Assembly: GCA_002270565.1 (NCBI GenBank)
Contig: NQMI01000116.1
Coordinates: forward strand, 62,001 to 126,000
DNA from: Stenocarpella maydis
Taxonomy: Eukaryota; Ascomycota; Sordariomycetes; Diaporthales; Diaporthaceae
Direction of reading: 5' to 3'
DNA length: 64,000 nt
Positions 38,121-50,089 of the stretch are shown here, one piece after another. The notes under the pieces were generated by a model. It saw only the letters and a list, made by a program, of their open reading frames with translations. It had not been told where the DNA came from and did not search any database. The stretch's first letter is position 1. The number at the start of each line of letters is the position of its first letter. The translations under genes were made by a program, and so were the position numbers.

Positions 38121-39714
38121 CTACAGCTTGGGCCTCTGCGGCGGGTTCGCCAGCGGGTCGTACGTCGACCACGAGAGATTGTCCGAGGGCGTCCCGTTGC
38201 CGTGGCTGAACAGGCTCCGCGTGTCGACGAGCGACGGGTTGAGCTGGCCGACGCTGGTGCAGCCGATGAGGCGCATGTTCATCTCCATCTCGTCGCGCAG
38301 CAGCTGCATGGCGCGGTCGACGCCCTCGAGCCCGTACGCCGACATGGCGTACAGGAACGGCCGGCCGATGCCCACGCCCTTGGCCCCGAGGCACAGCGCC
38401 TTGATGATGTCGGTGGCTCGCCGCACCCCGCCGTCCACAAACACCTCGATTCGGTCCTGCAGCCCCAGCTCGCGCAGCCGCGGCATCGTCTCGGCCAGCA
38501 CCTCGACCCCGGACCGCGAGAAGTCGAGCTGCCGCCCGCCGTGGTTCGACAGCACCACGCCCTGCACCCCCGCCTCCACCGCCCGCAGCACGTCCTCGAC
38601 CCGCTGCACGCCCTTGAGGATGATGGGCATCCTGGTGATGCTCTGGAACCAGGGGATGTCCTTCCACGACAGCGCCGGGTCGATGAAGGACGAGATGGCC
38701 CGCGCCGCCCCCTGCGAGTTGTCCACCTGCTGCCCGCTCTGCACGCTGCTGCCCGCGTCGTCGAACTTGGACCGCATGTCCTTCTCGCGCCGCCCCAGCT
38801 GCGGCGCGTCCACCGTGATGAAGAGCGCCCTGCACCCGCGCGACTCGGCGTGCTGCACGATCCTGCGCGTGATCTCCCGGTCCTTGTTGACGTACAGCTG
38901 CATCCACTGCACCTGGTCGCCCTCGGCCGCGTCCATGATCTCGTCAAACGAGCACGACGCCAGCGTCGGTATCATCTGCACCACGTTGTGCTTCCGCGCC
39001 GCCCGCGTCAGCACCACCTCACCCTCCGGGTGGCCCAGCTTGCCCAGCGCCGTCGCCGTCACGTAGAAGGGCATGTCCACCTTGGTGCCCAGCATCGTCG
39101 TCGAGAAGTCCACCTTCTCCACGTCCACCAGGACCTGCGGCCTGAACCATATCCGGTGGAAGGCCGCGTGGTTCTCGCGCATTGTCTGCCTGCCTCGTTA
39201 GCGCGCGCGGCTGCCAGCCAGGTCTCGAGGCGCTCACAATCTCGTCGTCGGCTGCACTAGAGTAGTAGCCCCACGCCGTCTTTTTCATGATCCTCCTGGC
39301 GACCGCCTCGAAGTCCATGAGGTTGTAGCATTGCTCCAGCAGAGGCTTTGTCTCGATGAGCTTGAGACGCTCCTTCTCCTCGGGAGTTATCTCCTTCTCC
39401 TCCTTGGTAACCGTACTCATGTCCACATCACCAAGGTGCTTGGACCTGTCCAGATACTTGTCCAGGGTATCTGGAGGATGAATGGGCTCAAACTCCTCCG
39501 TGGCATCCTTGCCCTAGATCGTCATCGTCAGCCCCTTGTTCATCACGCGGTGCAGGATACGGCGTGCACTACTTACGGCATACTTGAGGATAATCTTCAT
39601 GCCCCCCGGGTGCTCGGGGAGAAACTCGGTGACATCGTATGCCTTGCCGTGCACAACCACCCAGCAGTCCTCCTTGGTGCTGTGCTTGGCGACCTCCTGT
39701 CCTGTCAGAGGCAT
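38121..39714 (-). CDS. cytochrome b2-type FMN-dependent L-lactate dehydrogenase
   Basis: Minus-strand exons 39714-39577, 39513-39238 and 39185-38121 give 492 aa. Residues 1-80 are a cytochrome b5 domain with heme ligands His35 (in EHPGG) and His58. The flavin domain follows, with AWGYYSSAADDEIT, QLYVN (Tyr236) and SNHGGRQLD (His353, the catalytic base, and Arg356), matching yeast Cyb2 active-site residues. It oxidises an L-2-hydroxy acid, most likely lactate, and passes electrons through FMN and heme to cytochrome c. Translation begins almost at the b5 fold, so the long mitochondrial presequence of yeast Cyb2 is missing; the protein may be cytosolic, or an upstream exon was missed. Substrate is inferred. 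Confidence 0.9.
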
Positions 39715-40225
39715 ATTCAGCGCTGCTCAGGGACTACCGATGCCGCAGATGAGGGGATAATTGATTAATGGGAAGGGGGCCTTCCGCGACGCAGTTGCAA
39801 GCCGGAGAGAATTGCGCACCAGGCAGATCGAAAGGGTGAGTGGGTCAGATAGATGTGCGATGGCGAAATCCAGGACCAGAGACTCTGCATCAAGCTTCCC
39901 ACAAATGAATGCCGTCACCGACCGAGAAATGTAGTCAATGGCATCTCCTGCTAGCAGCAGAGCCAAGCATCCCCGGGTGGGGGGGCCAACGGATGCCCTT
40001 ATTAATACATCCCGAGCCGTTGGACCGGCGACCCATACATATACGGAGTATCCCTGCTTCGCCTCGGATGAAAGAAGCGCGGGGAAATCTTCCCCACATC
40101 TGCTTGTATGGATACTTTCGCGTTTTATACGGAGCACGCTGATCTACGGAGCACAAGCGCCAAGGCCGCGGTAAAAAGATAGCCCACAATAAAGGTTGAA
40201 CAGTGATCTGTACACCGTGGGGTAC
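39715..40225. promoter_or_regulatory. upstream region of the cytochrome b2-type gene
   Basis: A 511-bp spacer upstream of the cytochrome b2-type gene (minus strand). It contains three copies of the TACGGAG motif (40042, 40128 and 40145). Confidence 0.6.
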
Positions 40226-40753
40226 CTAGGTACCTGGGGGGTGTAAGGGACCTTGGGTTGCTGCATTGTCAAGCCTGACCCGTAAAGGCTGATGCAGGTT
40301 GCTGCTGCCGCAGACTTGGGTGCTGTCGCCTCCACAGGGGGCGGTACAGCTGCTGTCAGGCACCTGGCACGCTGTATCGTGCATGTGATATCCATAGTAA
40401 CACTCGGTTCCGAACTCAAGGCTATCTGAAAGACAGATGTGTCAGCAGATGTGCCAGCTCGCAGGGACAGGAGCAGTCTTCGAGCATAAAACCTTACAGT
40501 ATCGGTAGCCCTTGCAGAAGTTCTGACACAGGCCCACGCTCAAGAGCGGGTGGATGAGTTGAGCCCAGTTGAGAGCACGAGCTCCGGTCGCCTCGTGATA
40601 GCAACCAACGTACTTGGTGCCTGGAATCTGGCGGATGGCAACGTTGTTGGCCACGGTAACTGTGACACTGGTCGAGACACCGCCCGTGATACTAACGACC
40701 GGCTTGGCGACGGCGGGGGAGCAGAGGCCAACAAGGAAGATGAAGGAAGCCAT
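40226..40753 (-). pseudogene. WSC-domain secreted protein, frameshifted
   Basis: Minus-strand exons 40753-40498 and 40425-40226 read as 151 aa. A signal peptide (MASFIFLVGLCSPAVA) is followed by a Val/Thr-rich spacer and a WSC domain: YVGCYHEATGARAL, then CQNFCKGYRY across the intron to FGTECYYG, then CGGDSTQVCGSSN. WSC domains are eight-cysteine carbohydrate-binding modules of cell-wall sensors and secreted fungal proteins. Right after GSSN the frame is wrong: ignoring one T at 40296 the frame would continue NRISLYGSG, the usual domain end. As read, the frame runs to a TAG at 40226-40228. Either the gene is a recent pseudogene or the base is a sequencing error. A 19-bp tandem repeat precedes the start codon. 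Confidence 0.75.
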
Positions 40754-40764
40754 ACTTGGTCCGA

Positions 40765-40810
40765 TGTACCTGGGTGGTGATGCTGTACCTGGGTGGTGAT
40801 GCTGTGCCTG
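40765..40810. repeat. 19-bp tandem repeat upstream of the WSC gene
   Basis: Two exact copies of a 19-bp unit (40765-40783 and 40784-40802) and a partial, diverged third copy. It begins 12 bp before the WSC start codon, in the leader or promoter, and can encode nothing in frame with the gene. Confidence 0.85.
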
Positions 40811-41188
40811 ATGGTGTGTACTGGATTCCTGCAAGGGGGCGCAAGAGCTTGTTGTGATAAAAGGTCCGGGTGATGCCGACAGTGTTTAGAGGAGGATTCA
40901 GAGTCGTCCCCCGAAATGACAGAAACCAGGGAAAAGGGGGCACACGCAGGATATTCTAAGCAAGTCACGAGGCCACGGCTATGTGTTGGAAGGGGCCCCC
41001 CGATACAAAGGCGCCAGTTATCGCAAAGAGCAAGCATGTCCTTCCTTGAGGCGCACCCCCGGATGATGCAAAAACGCGACTCCTCATCAGAAAATGTGCT
41101 GGATCGAATTATTGGGCGCTGCCCAGAGGCATAACCCTGGGGGATTCGCAAGGTGGGAACTAGAGGATTTATACGGGCATATCATCAT
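40811..41188. other. WSC gene promoter and SH3-gene 3' flank
   Basis: About 380 bp between two minus-strand genes. I see no gene or repeat. Confidence 0.55.
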
Positions 41189-43877
41189 CTACCTCTCGAG
41201 GATCGATCCTCGCGACGTGAGGCCAGAGACTCCCGAATCACCCCTCCGATGCCGCGATAATAACCGCGAGAGCAGCCCGGCCTTCCTCTCCCGGTCCACG
41301 TGACCAGATCTTTCGGATTCTGAACTTGCTTCCACAAGTGAGCCGGGCTCGATATGGGACCTGGGCAATATCCCCGTCTTCCCTTTCGAGTTTGTCCCGC
41401 TCCAGCACCAGTGCTCGTAGTGGGAATCTGCGTGTCCAACGTCCTGTCAGCCTGCCTCTCGGATTGATGAAACCAGATGCACATCCAGTGTAAGCCTCTG
41501 ACAGGGGCATGGACTCAACTTACAGCCAATATTTGTGATGACCTCTCTCTTGCTAAACGAGAGCCACCCGCCCGACATGTCCCGGGCTGAAAACTTCCAC
41601 CTGGTGACTGCGCGCATGCTGCTCGATCCCTGCAATCGCACGTCGCTCTTCTTTGGCTCGTCCAGTTTAACAGCCTCCGCCGGGAACGCTGCGCACTGGT
41701 GATCTGACCTATATATCTCGTAAGCCGAAGTTACTACAAGACCAAAGTCACTGTGAGGGATGTCGTACCACCCGAGACACCATTCTCCCTGATACCGATC
41801 AGGAAATCCTACGCCAAGTATCCTTGCGCCGGAAGCGAAACTGACAGCTTCTTGCCCGTCCGGTGGTCTCTTGATACTGCTTGTTGGTGCTGGCCTATGA
41901 GTCTGAATGGCAGCGGCCGTCGGCAGGGCCGCAAGGTCTCGTGTGATGGTTGCAAGGTGAGACTTCAGCGGGCCATTCGTAAAATGTAGGTCGTAATTGC
42001 TTACATATGGCCCAACATCGGCAGTTTCGACAGCCGTAAGCTCTGGGACGTGCGGCAATGGCCGGGTGTGCCGCGCGAGGTGTCTGAAAATCTGCTTCTG
42101 GCTGAAGAAGACCGTCGCATCGTTGGGATGGGTCGTACGCCCAACCCGGATGCAGAAAAGGCACCCGTAGACCTGGCCACCGACGTGTTTCGCTGGCAGG
42201 TGGCTCTTGGACAGGAACCGCAGGCGGAACCCGATCCGTGCTGATTTGAAGTTCTCGCTCGCTGAGCCCAGGATATCATACTGTGCCTCGCTATACTTGG
42301 GCGATCCTTCCGAGGTGTGACTAACGCTTATTATTGGCATCCTTTTCCACAGCCGCCCACTCAAGCTCAGATGAACACGACTTTCACTTGGCGACCTCTC
42401 TGAATCCCCCAGAAAGCCCCTGGGACTCAGTGAGCACGGGCTTGAGCACCGCCGCGGGTAGACACCGGGCTCACCTGCTTCTTTACCTTTCTGACCCCAA
42501 GGCCGCCTTGTATTATGTCCATGGAGCCTTTGCAGAATCCCTTGAGACGGTAAAACGAGCTTTCTAGCTTTATGTCACGGTCATCCGGTACAGGCGGCGG
42601 CGGTTGGAGGGGAGCGGCATGCGCAGGGGGATCGTCTTCCACTGGAATCAAGCCATCAGGTGCATCCTGCCTAGAAATCACCGCCACATTCGAGCTACGA
42701 CCGACTTCCAAGCTCGAGTAATCAGCGGCCGAACGCGAAAAGAGAGGTTGGACCTGCAGTGATTGCCTAGACATCTCGGAAGAAACCGAGTCCCTATCAG
42801 CGGATGAGACGGGGCTGGCAACTTCGACGTACGAGCCCCCCCCGCTGTGGTAATGTGAGATGGAACTCTTGCTGGAGACTACTGTGGAGCCTCCGATGGA
42901 TGTTTGACTGTGGAGGCTGGGTGAAATTCCTGGAACCCGCTCTTTGCCTCTGTATTTGGCTGTTGCCGGGGCAAGTTCCAGTGGTGACCTCAGGTGGTCA
43001 CTACCATGGTGAATTATCGACCGCCGAGCAGGGCTCCGTGGTGGTATAGCAGGGAACGGCACGGTCGGCTGCCTTGCAGTTGGAGACAGATTGCGCTCAG
43101 GGTAGGCACCGGGCCTGGGAGAGAACCACGGGGACGACGCAGCAATTCCTGAATAATGGGAAGGCCGATCCAGTCCTTCCGTAGACGTGGAAACCGCGCA
43201 CCGCCATAGGTCACGGGCTGGATGAGGCGGAACGCCGTCATCGTCGGGGTAAGGGGGTAACTTTGTCGACACGTCTTCCAATGCCACATCCAACCTGCCC
43301 ACATGGCGCATTGCGTCGTGTATTTGGCCGTCCGCTTCGGGTCCCTCAGGATACGGCAACGGTGGTTCTGCGTGCGGTGTAGTATTCTCAGCGGCAGGAG
43401 AGCCTATCTCATCTGCGAACTGAGGTGGTGATACTAGCTTGAGGCGAGTGAGAATATGAAGAATTCGCGGTGCAGTCTTCCGTGATAGCGCGTGCAGCTC
43501 TGAGAACCTGTCCGCGTCGAACCTGTCGGTCTCCACATAATCCTCAAAGTCATAGAGAAAATCGTTGAGCTCCTCCGTGAGTTCGGAAACGGGCCCTGTT
43601 GGATTGGTTAGCTTTGTGGGGGTTTTGTGTGAAGGCCAGGGTGTTTTATACCGTCGTCCATCAATAGATCCACAAAACTTGGGCCATACTCTTCGCAGTG
43701 TTCCCTGCATACTGGCTCTATTTTCCTGAGAGCTCGCTCCCCGTCTCTCACAAGTACACGGGCGGCTCTGAGCATTTCATCATCTCCGCTGGCCTCGGCA
43801 TTTTTGATGGCGGCTTCCCCATGAGCCACAATGTCTCTGAAAGGAGCTAGAAGCAAATCGTCTACAGTTTTATTCAT
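41189..43877 (-). pseudogene. fungal SH3/zinc-ribbon protein with in-frame TGA
   Basis: Minus-strand exons 43877-43652, 43595-42475, 42419-42326, 42261-41524 and 41427-41189 span 2418 nt (805 codons). The N-terminus (MNKTVDDLLLAPFRDIV) is helical. A Pro/Ser-rich disordered middle follows. Next comes a conserved block: SFYRLKGFCKGS, IGFRLRFLSKSHLP, YGCLFC and VFFSQKQIFRHLARHPRP-like sequence. An SH3 domain closes it (TRWKFSARD, then WCWSG and GILPRSHIEP), completed only when exon 5 is joined. In exon 3 codon 461 (42384-42386) is TGA, where the first Cys of a CxxC pair is expected (AK*KSC). The frame on both sides is intact and conserved. It is therefore a single nonsense change, or it is bypassed by a weak acceptor 3 nt further on. 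Function unknown; the family is a filamentous-fungal SH3 protein. Confidence 0.7.
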
Positions 43878-44751
43878 AGTGTGACCTCGGACTGCTCATG
43901 TGGGAAGAGTAGGTTCCGCTGTCGACATTTGCAGTAGGCGATAGTTCGTACGTTTTGAGAAGTCTCGTGTGAGACTGGACGCGTAGTCAGAAGCGGTTGC
44001 TGTAGTATGCTGCTGATGAGGCTGTGTCTGTGTCATCAATAAGTTAGTCGGCGTAGTCGAAGAGTTCCCGCAGGACGGAATATGATGGAGCAGCCCGCGG
44101 GCATTCCACGTCAAAGGTGTAAGTGGAACGTGCCGGCGAGGTGCAGAGCCATAAATGCTACCGTGGAAGATCCAAAACCCGAGGCCTGTAGCAAATACTT
44201 TATCGTAGCGCAAGGCTCTATCACTAAGGTTGCAATGAGGTCTGTGAGGCACGAATTGAGTCTGTACTGGGTGGTGTCGTAGGTATATTCAGCCTCCAGA
44301 GCCCGGTCTAGTCAACAGGCGCAGCTGGGTCTAAACCCGCCCCCGTGAGTGCTCAGCCCCCGCAAGGCAGAACACACTGTCGAGATCTGCTTGCTGCTCA
44401 AGGTCCACATCAGGCACTAGTTTGCACTCCTTACCCAATTAAACTCGATTCGGGGCTTATCCAGGAAAGGTCAACCGTCAAGCCCGCTTGGCAAAATAAG
44501 ATGTGAGCCTCGCTCTCTGCCTTCCGGCCGCCAAAGCTTGAGGCGTCGTCGTGGTAATGCCTTTTCCTGGAGGGATTAACGCCTGGTTTCAGTGAATTAG
44601 GCGTTCCTCCTAGAGGATGCTGAATGATTCCACAGCCCCAAACGCCTAACAGCACGAACGACTAAGATGAGACACACCCACTTCCTTGCGCAATCGATAT
44701 ACCCTTGGGAGTGCCACTGACCGAAACCATCCACTGGCGGCTTCTCGTTGC
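43878..44751. other. SH3-gene promoter and IST2 3' flank
   Basis: An 874-bp spacer between two minus-strand genes. It shows no supported coding frame. Confidence 0.55.
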
Positions 44752-47221
44752 TCATTGTGCCTTTGTCTTGTTTACAGCCGCAATCTCGGAGATCAACCCT
44801 CGTCCAGCCTGGATAGTCTCAGCTGCACCTCGCTGGCGCTGCCAGAAAAGCTGCTCGAGTGACCCCGAGCCGGACACCGAAGCCCTGCGGGCCTGTTCCT
44901 CGAGGGCCTCGCGGGTGATCTTTTCCCCTGCGCCCAAGTTCGCTGCAGCTGCACCTTCGGCAAAATCCTCGCCCAGTGTCTCCTGGAGGTGAAGCTTGCG
45001 CATTGCAAATCGCTCAGCACGCTCCTTTTGCAGCCCGGGGCTGTCCAAGCTGCCGATTACGTAGCGGACAACAAACTGGACGACCAGATACACATGCTCG
45101 GCAAACAGGATGCTGAGAAGCAATGCCCAGCCTGTGACGTTGGATGGAACACCGTCGGGGCCGTATGGGTCCTTGTTGAACAAATAGACAATTGCGGCGC
45201 TAGTCAAACTCCCAAGCCATGACAGGAAGCCTAGCGAGGTTAACCAAGGACCGATGGAATCAGATCTCCAGGGGACCGGTCTCTGGCTGCCGATAGCAAT
45301 CTTCATTGCATCAGATCGAGCCTCGACCCAGTTGTTGACGAGGAAAGAGCATGCAGTCAGGGGCCATATGACGGAAAACAATGACAAATACCCTGTATCT
45401 GGTCAGTCCTTGGTGATCGAAAACGAAAAAGGATGTGGCACATACCAAATTGAACTACCATCTCGCGATAATCAACTGTCACGTCATACTTGTCAAGCTC
45501 AGCCTCGTTTCGAACGCGCTCGAGGAATGCTGCTTCTTCCTCGGGGTCCTCATGTTTGGGGGTACCATTTTTGGCGGTCTGCACTTCCTTGACCGCCTTG
45601 AAGACCTTGCGCTTTATCAAGGGAACCACGGTCTCCAGGAGGAGGTTGACAACCTGCGCCGTCACGGTGAAATAAATGATCTGCTTCTTGAGGCGATCTG
45701 GGTTGATCTCGAAGGCCTTGGTCTCCACTTTGCCATCGCTCGTCAAGTTTTGGGCGGCGGTAACGTGGAGGACGTCGAGGTAAGGTACGAGGATTTTGCC
45801 GAAGGGGACGTAGACAAATGCCGTCAGGATGATGGGTAGGTAAGATACAATGAAGTTGATGACAAATATCTTCTGCACAAATGCAGCTTGGTATGCTGGA
45901 CGTGACATTAGCGTCCCCCATTTCCTGAGCGAGAGCAACTTGAGAGCTCACAATCATGTGTCTCGTAATTCTCTAGGTGGGTCAGTTTCTCCGCGAGGTT
46001 CGTGAGAATGGTAGTCAGAGCGGGCATGAAGACAGACAAAAGGAGAGTAGGCAAGAACACCTGTCACGCGTCAGCTCAAGATACATGAATGCAGGCCGTG
46101 TTGGGTGCCTACAAGGTACTGCTTGAAGGGGCCGTTGTAGACCTCCGAGATGAATATCTCGATCGAGAAGCAGGAAACGATGAGACTGCCAAGGACAAGC
46201 AAGCAGGCTATGGCGAAAGGAAGCTGTAGCAGCTGGCGCTGGAGCCTCTTGAACGGGGAGTAGACCTTGATGATCTCGCCGGTGACAGGATCTTGGGCCT
46301 CGCGTTCGAACTGGAACTGCGTTCGAGGATGCTGGATACGAGAGACGCCCCGGACGCCCCACTGCACAGCGAGGTCGACCTCCTTTTTCTTCCAGTACTC
46401 GAAGAACACCACAGACCACAAGCAGTTCACGGCGGCGTAGAACCACGAGAACTGGCCTAGGATGAGCCAAGCGCCGAAACCGAAGGAAGCAGGGAAGATG
46501 AGGAAGGAGAAGTAGGTCTGCAAGAAGGCAAAGTAAAATGCAATCTGCTCTCCGAACTTGTCGCGTATCTGGTTGATGTCGTCCTCCTCGATGAGGTACT
46601 TGGTGCTCAACTTCTTGATCCACTGTCGGTTGAATGCGTGGTTGTGCAGTGGAAAGACTGACTTGACGCATTTCCACTGGCCGGTCCCGGGCGTGACGCC
46701 GGCCCCGCCCTCGTTCCGCGGCTTCGTGATCAAGAGGTAAACGAGCCTTAGTTTTTCGGCCTCGGAAACCGGCTCCTCCTGGAAGTAGGACGCGAGGTCC
46801 TTGCTGGGCGCTGAAGTGCGAACACCGTACAGCCAGTCCTGGACTCTGTATCGGTACGCATGTTGCTTGAGCAAGTTCTCGGAGGCGACCTTGACGAAGA
46901 TCAGGACAGATGAGTCGGCTCCGCGGCGGACTTCAGTGGCGAGTCCCACGCTGGATAGCCCCTCGATGAGTTGTACGAAGGCAGCCTCTGACTTCGCGGA
47001 ATCTGTCATGTGTTAACGGCAGCTCATAAACTCCGCTGTCGGCCGATGGACTTGAAGCTTACCCTCGGACGGGATGTGATAGTCAATCACGTAGTCAACA
47101 CTGCAAACTGTTAGATGATACAGACTTGTGAGGTCCCAAGGCTGCTAACTGACTTGAAGTTGGTGTTGAACTCGGGTCGATCTGCATGGTCCGATCTATA
47201 CAAGCTCCGCAAGGTTGCCAT
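44752..47221 (-). CDS. IST2: Ist2-like anoctamin (TMEM16) membrane protein
   Basis: Six minus-strand exons (47221-47154, 47100-47063, 47002-46113, 46060-45952, 45895-45446, 45392-44752) give 731 aa. The cytosolic N-terminal half ends in KYLIEEDDINQIRDKFGEQI, the lead-in to the first membrane helix. About eight to ten hydrophobic segments follow, including FAFLQTYFSFLIFPASFGFG and FVINFIVSYLPIILTAFVYV. LENYETHD and SYQAAFVQK form the conserved anoctamin segment, which crosses exon junctions 4 and 5 and confirms them. Fungal Ist2 tethers cortical ER to the plasma membrane; it belongs to the TMEM16 channel/scramblase fold. The tail lacks the very long basic cortical-sorting extension of yeast Ist2. 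Exon 2 is only 38 nt. Confidence 0.9.
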
Positions 47222-48881
47222 ACTGCCGGATGGTGGATGCTGCAGGGCTGCGGAACATGCAGAGGACGTGGGAAGTGTATGCAGTCGAGGCTTGGTAGGA
47301 TTCTCAGAAGGGAATCGATATACTGTGGTTATGTAGGAGAGGCTGAGGGGTTGGAGAAGGGTGGTGACGATGCCAGAATCAGGGCTCGCCAACACCATAC
47401 ACGTCATGGCGCCCGAGAGCTCATATCCTTGCTTTGTGAGCTGTATACTAAGTACGGAGTACTATGACTTTGCATAGCATGGCCCGTATGCGCGTATTCG
47501 GTGTACCATTACTAGCCAGCCGGTTGGGGACTATTCCTGATCCGTGCCTCACCTAGGGGAGCGATCCCTGTCCAAACCTACTGCACACTGATATCTTGAA
47601 TATATGGAGTACTAGTCAGCAGCGTAGATGGCTTGTGAAGAACCAGGTTTGGTACCACAATATCAGATTCGGTGCTCGGACAGTCTGGAGGACATGCAAA
47701 CCATTCAGCCAGTTTCTCCTGGCAGATTTTGCCCAGGCGGTTTCTCAATTGCAAGTGCATTGTCACAGAGTCAGCAAAGTCGGTCAGCACACCCGAGCAG
47801 ACATGCAGCTCGAGACTCATTGCCCTCGACACTTAAGTCTCGCCCGTCCACCCACAGGAACGGAGAGTAAACCAGTACATCGCCCATCCAACACTCATAA
47901 TACTATACCTGAGACACACTGGTGATACTCTCCTTATTCGCCATGGTACGATGGTGTACCGGTGTGTGCAACTCCGTCTCCCCAGGTGCGAACCTCTGCA
48001 TCCACATCTGAAGCCTGACTGTCATCCTCGTACCCAAGTCCCTTTGGACCTTGGACAGCATGCAGCTTTTCGTCCGGGGTTTACCAGCTCTGATCCCGTC
48101 CGTGCTGCAAAAGACGTTGATCAGATTACCAATGTCTCATTCAAGCTGCACATCTTTGTCCATGCAGCCCATGGCAGCCGAATGGGTGAAACTGCTGAGG
48201 CCAATGTTCCCAAGGCCCACGGCGTTCTGAGCTTAGATACGCCTAAACCATGATGGTGAAAGACGGCTTGGCTTAACTCTAGTCTGAAAACAGCATGCCT
48301 GGCCAGGTTGTAGTTGGCGTATGCGTGCATGTTCAGCGGGGACAGGGGCTGGATCAGCGTCCTGTCATGGTTGCGTTTGCCCTTGAATGGCGACCAAAGC
48401 CATTATTACTGAGGTTTCCTAGGTGTGAGGTCTACCTACTGTGCAGCGATGACACGATGAAACCCTCCGTGGCTGAAGCCTGCCTCTGCCGGCCGCATCT
48501 TGGTGGCCACCGGTCGGGACCCTTTTTTGGGGTCCCGAGAGGGCTGGGGCAAGCCTGGACTGTCAGTGGCTGACTGGCAGCAATAGATCGCCGCAGCACA
48601 GGCAGTCATGCGGCCGGCCCCATGACCATGACGTCCAAGGCCGTTCCCACTTCAAGATAGCCGCCGTTAGTTAGCTGGGGGACCCCCCCCGGTGCTCACC
48701 ATCTCGTCCACCCTCACGAAACACCACTCGAACTTCCTTTCCCAATCACGACATCCACCGAACTATCATCGCTCCTTCGGTGTCCTGCGCGATATTCAAT
48801 CAGCCTCTCACCACAACCAAGCAGGCACCGAGCATCGAACCTAGCGACCCATATCTCCCTCGCTAAACAACGGCCTTCGCC
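47222..48881. other. spacer between IST2 and NPC2
   Basis: A 1.66-kb spacer between divergent genes. It contains GTACGGAGTAC (47452-47462) and a related TATGGAGTAC (47603-47612). The CT-rich 48660-48880 region is probably the NPC2 promoter and leader. No gene is supported. Confidence 0.55.
47452..47462. repeat. GTACGGAGTAC motif copy
   Basis: A full copy of an 11-bp word that recurs in spacers of this window: inverted full copy at 62449-62459, near-full copies at 1120-1128, 37576-37585 and 40042-40050, and an inverted partial copy at 13176-13184. Confidence 0.75.
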
Positions 48882-49561
48882 ATGAGGCTGTCCGCGGCGC
48901 TTGTCGCCGTCTCCGCCGCCGTCGCCCATGCCGGCTTCGGGCTCAGCTTTGGAGGCAACCAGGTCACCGTGAATGAGGATCTCAAGATCCCCGGCGACTC
49001 GCCCCTCGAGCTGTGCCCCAAGCCACACGACAAGGACGTCGTCACCATCAAAAAGGTCGACCTGCTACCAAACCCCCCAAAGGCGTACGTGCACTCATCC
49101 AACCCCCGACGGCCCATACGGACACACAGACAACCGGGAGCTACTGGCTAACAACGGTTGCCTCCCGTGATACAGTGGAAATGAGCTCGTCATCAAGGCC
49201 TCGGGTTCAGTCTCCGAGCCCATCGAGGAGGGCGCCTACGTCGCCCTGCAAGTCAAGTACGGCCTGATCCGTCTTATCAGCACCAAGGCCGACCTCTGCG
49301 AGCAGGTCAAGAACGTCGATCTCGAGTGCCCAATTGACTCTGGCGACCTGACCCTGACCAAGACTGTCGAGCTGCCCAAGGAGATCCCCAACGTGAGCAC
49401 ACCACTGCCCTTGGCATCTGGTCATGACATTCAGCTAATCATCGCGCCAGGGAAAATACACCGTTCTCGCCGATGTCTTCACCAAAGACGACAAGCCCAT
49501 TACTTGCCTGACCGCCACCGTCGTCTTCAGCTCCGGCAAGGCTGTTGAGATCGAGCTGTAG
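48882..49561 (+). CDS. NPC2: NPC2-type ML-domain lipid transfer protein
   Basis: Exons 48882-49084, 49176-49392 and 49451-49561 give 176 aa, typical for fungal NPC2. A signal peptide (MRLSAALVAVSAAVAHA) is followed by the ML beta sandwich: SPLELCPKPHDKD, then GNELVIKASG, VDLECPIDSGDLTL and the ending GKYTVLADVFTKDDKPITCL. Four cysteines are visible in the mature part. Fungal NPC2 proteins bind sterols or phosphatidylinositol/phosphatidylglycerol in the vacuole lumen or secretory path and hand them to membranes. The third exon ends VVFSSGKAVEIEL. It converges with VMA7, which is also a vacuolar gene, though no shared control is visible. Confidence 0.92.
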
Positions 49562-50089
49562 GGCCGGCTACTAATGCACTACGCGTTGATCCCTTTGGAG
49601 AACGTGAATATATGATAGCAATTTCGCAGCAGAAGGAATGGAGAACGCCAAGATCCGGGGATTGCTTTTGCCTACCGTGAAACATATTGGGTTGGCGTTC
49701 TTGTTGCGTTTCCTAATACCACGGGCCGTGAACGTTGTGGCCTGTTTTGATCTATCCTTGTAGTTCCTTTTCGGGTGAGGAAGGCGCATGCCAAACAGAG
49801 TGTCATAGTGCTAGCACAAATATCAAGAATATTGAGGTCAACAAACCAATGAGATTGCTTATATGCGCTTAGTATCTGCACCCACCGCGTGAGACATTCC
49901 TCCTAGGTCTCAACGAGCCACCAACGCCCTCATCAATAGAAGGCGAGAATGCTACGCCTCTTGAGATACCCATGTTGTAGCCATAGCCAGCCGAGCCCAG
50001 CTGCTTTCGGGGTTCACCTGCTAGCCTCTTCCTGGATATCCCTCCTACGCTGGCAAGAGTTCGCTTCGAACTGCCCCAATACCACACAT
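49562..50089. other. NPC2-VMA7 convergent spacer
   Basis: A 528-bp stretch holding the two 3' UTRs. No other feature is seen. Confidence 0.55.

Noticed and set aside
38115..39260. Long plus-strand open frame (381 codons) opposite the cytochrome b2-type gene
   Set aside because: It is antisense to a well-supported flavoenzyme exon, is His/Arg/Leu rich and is a by-product of GC-rich codon use.
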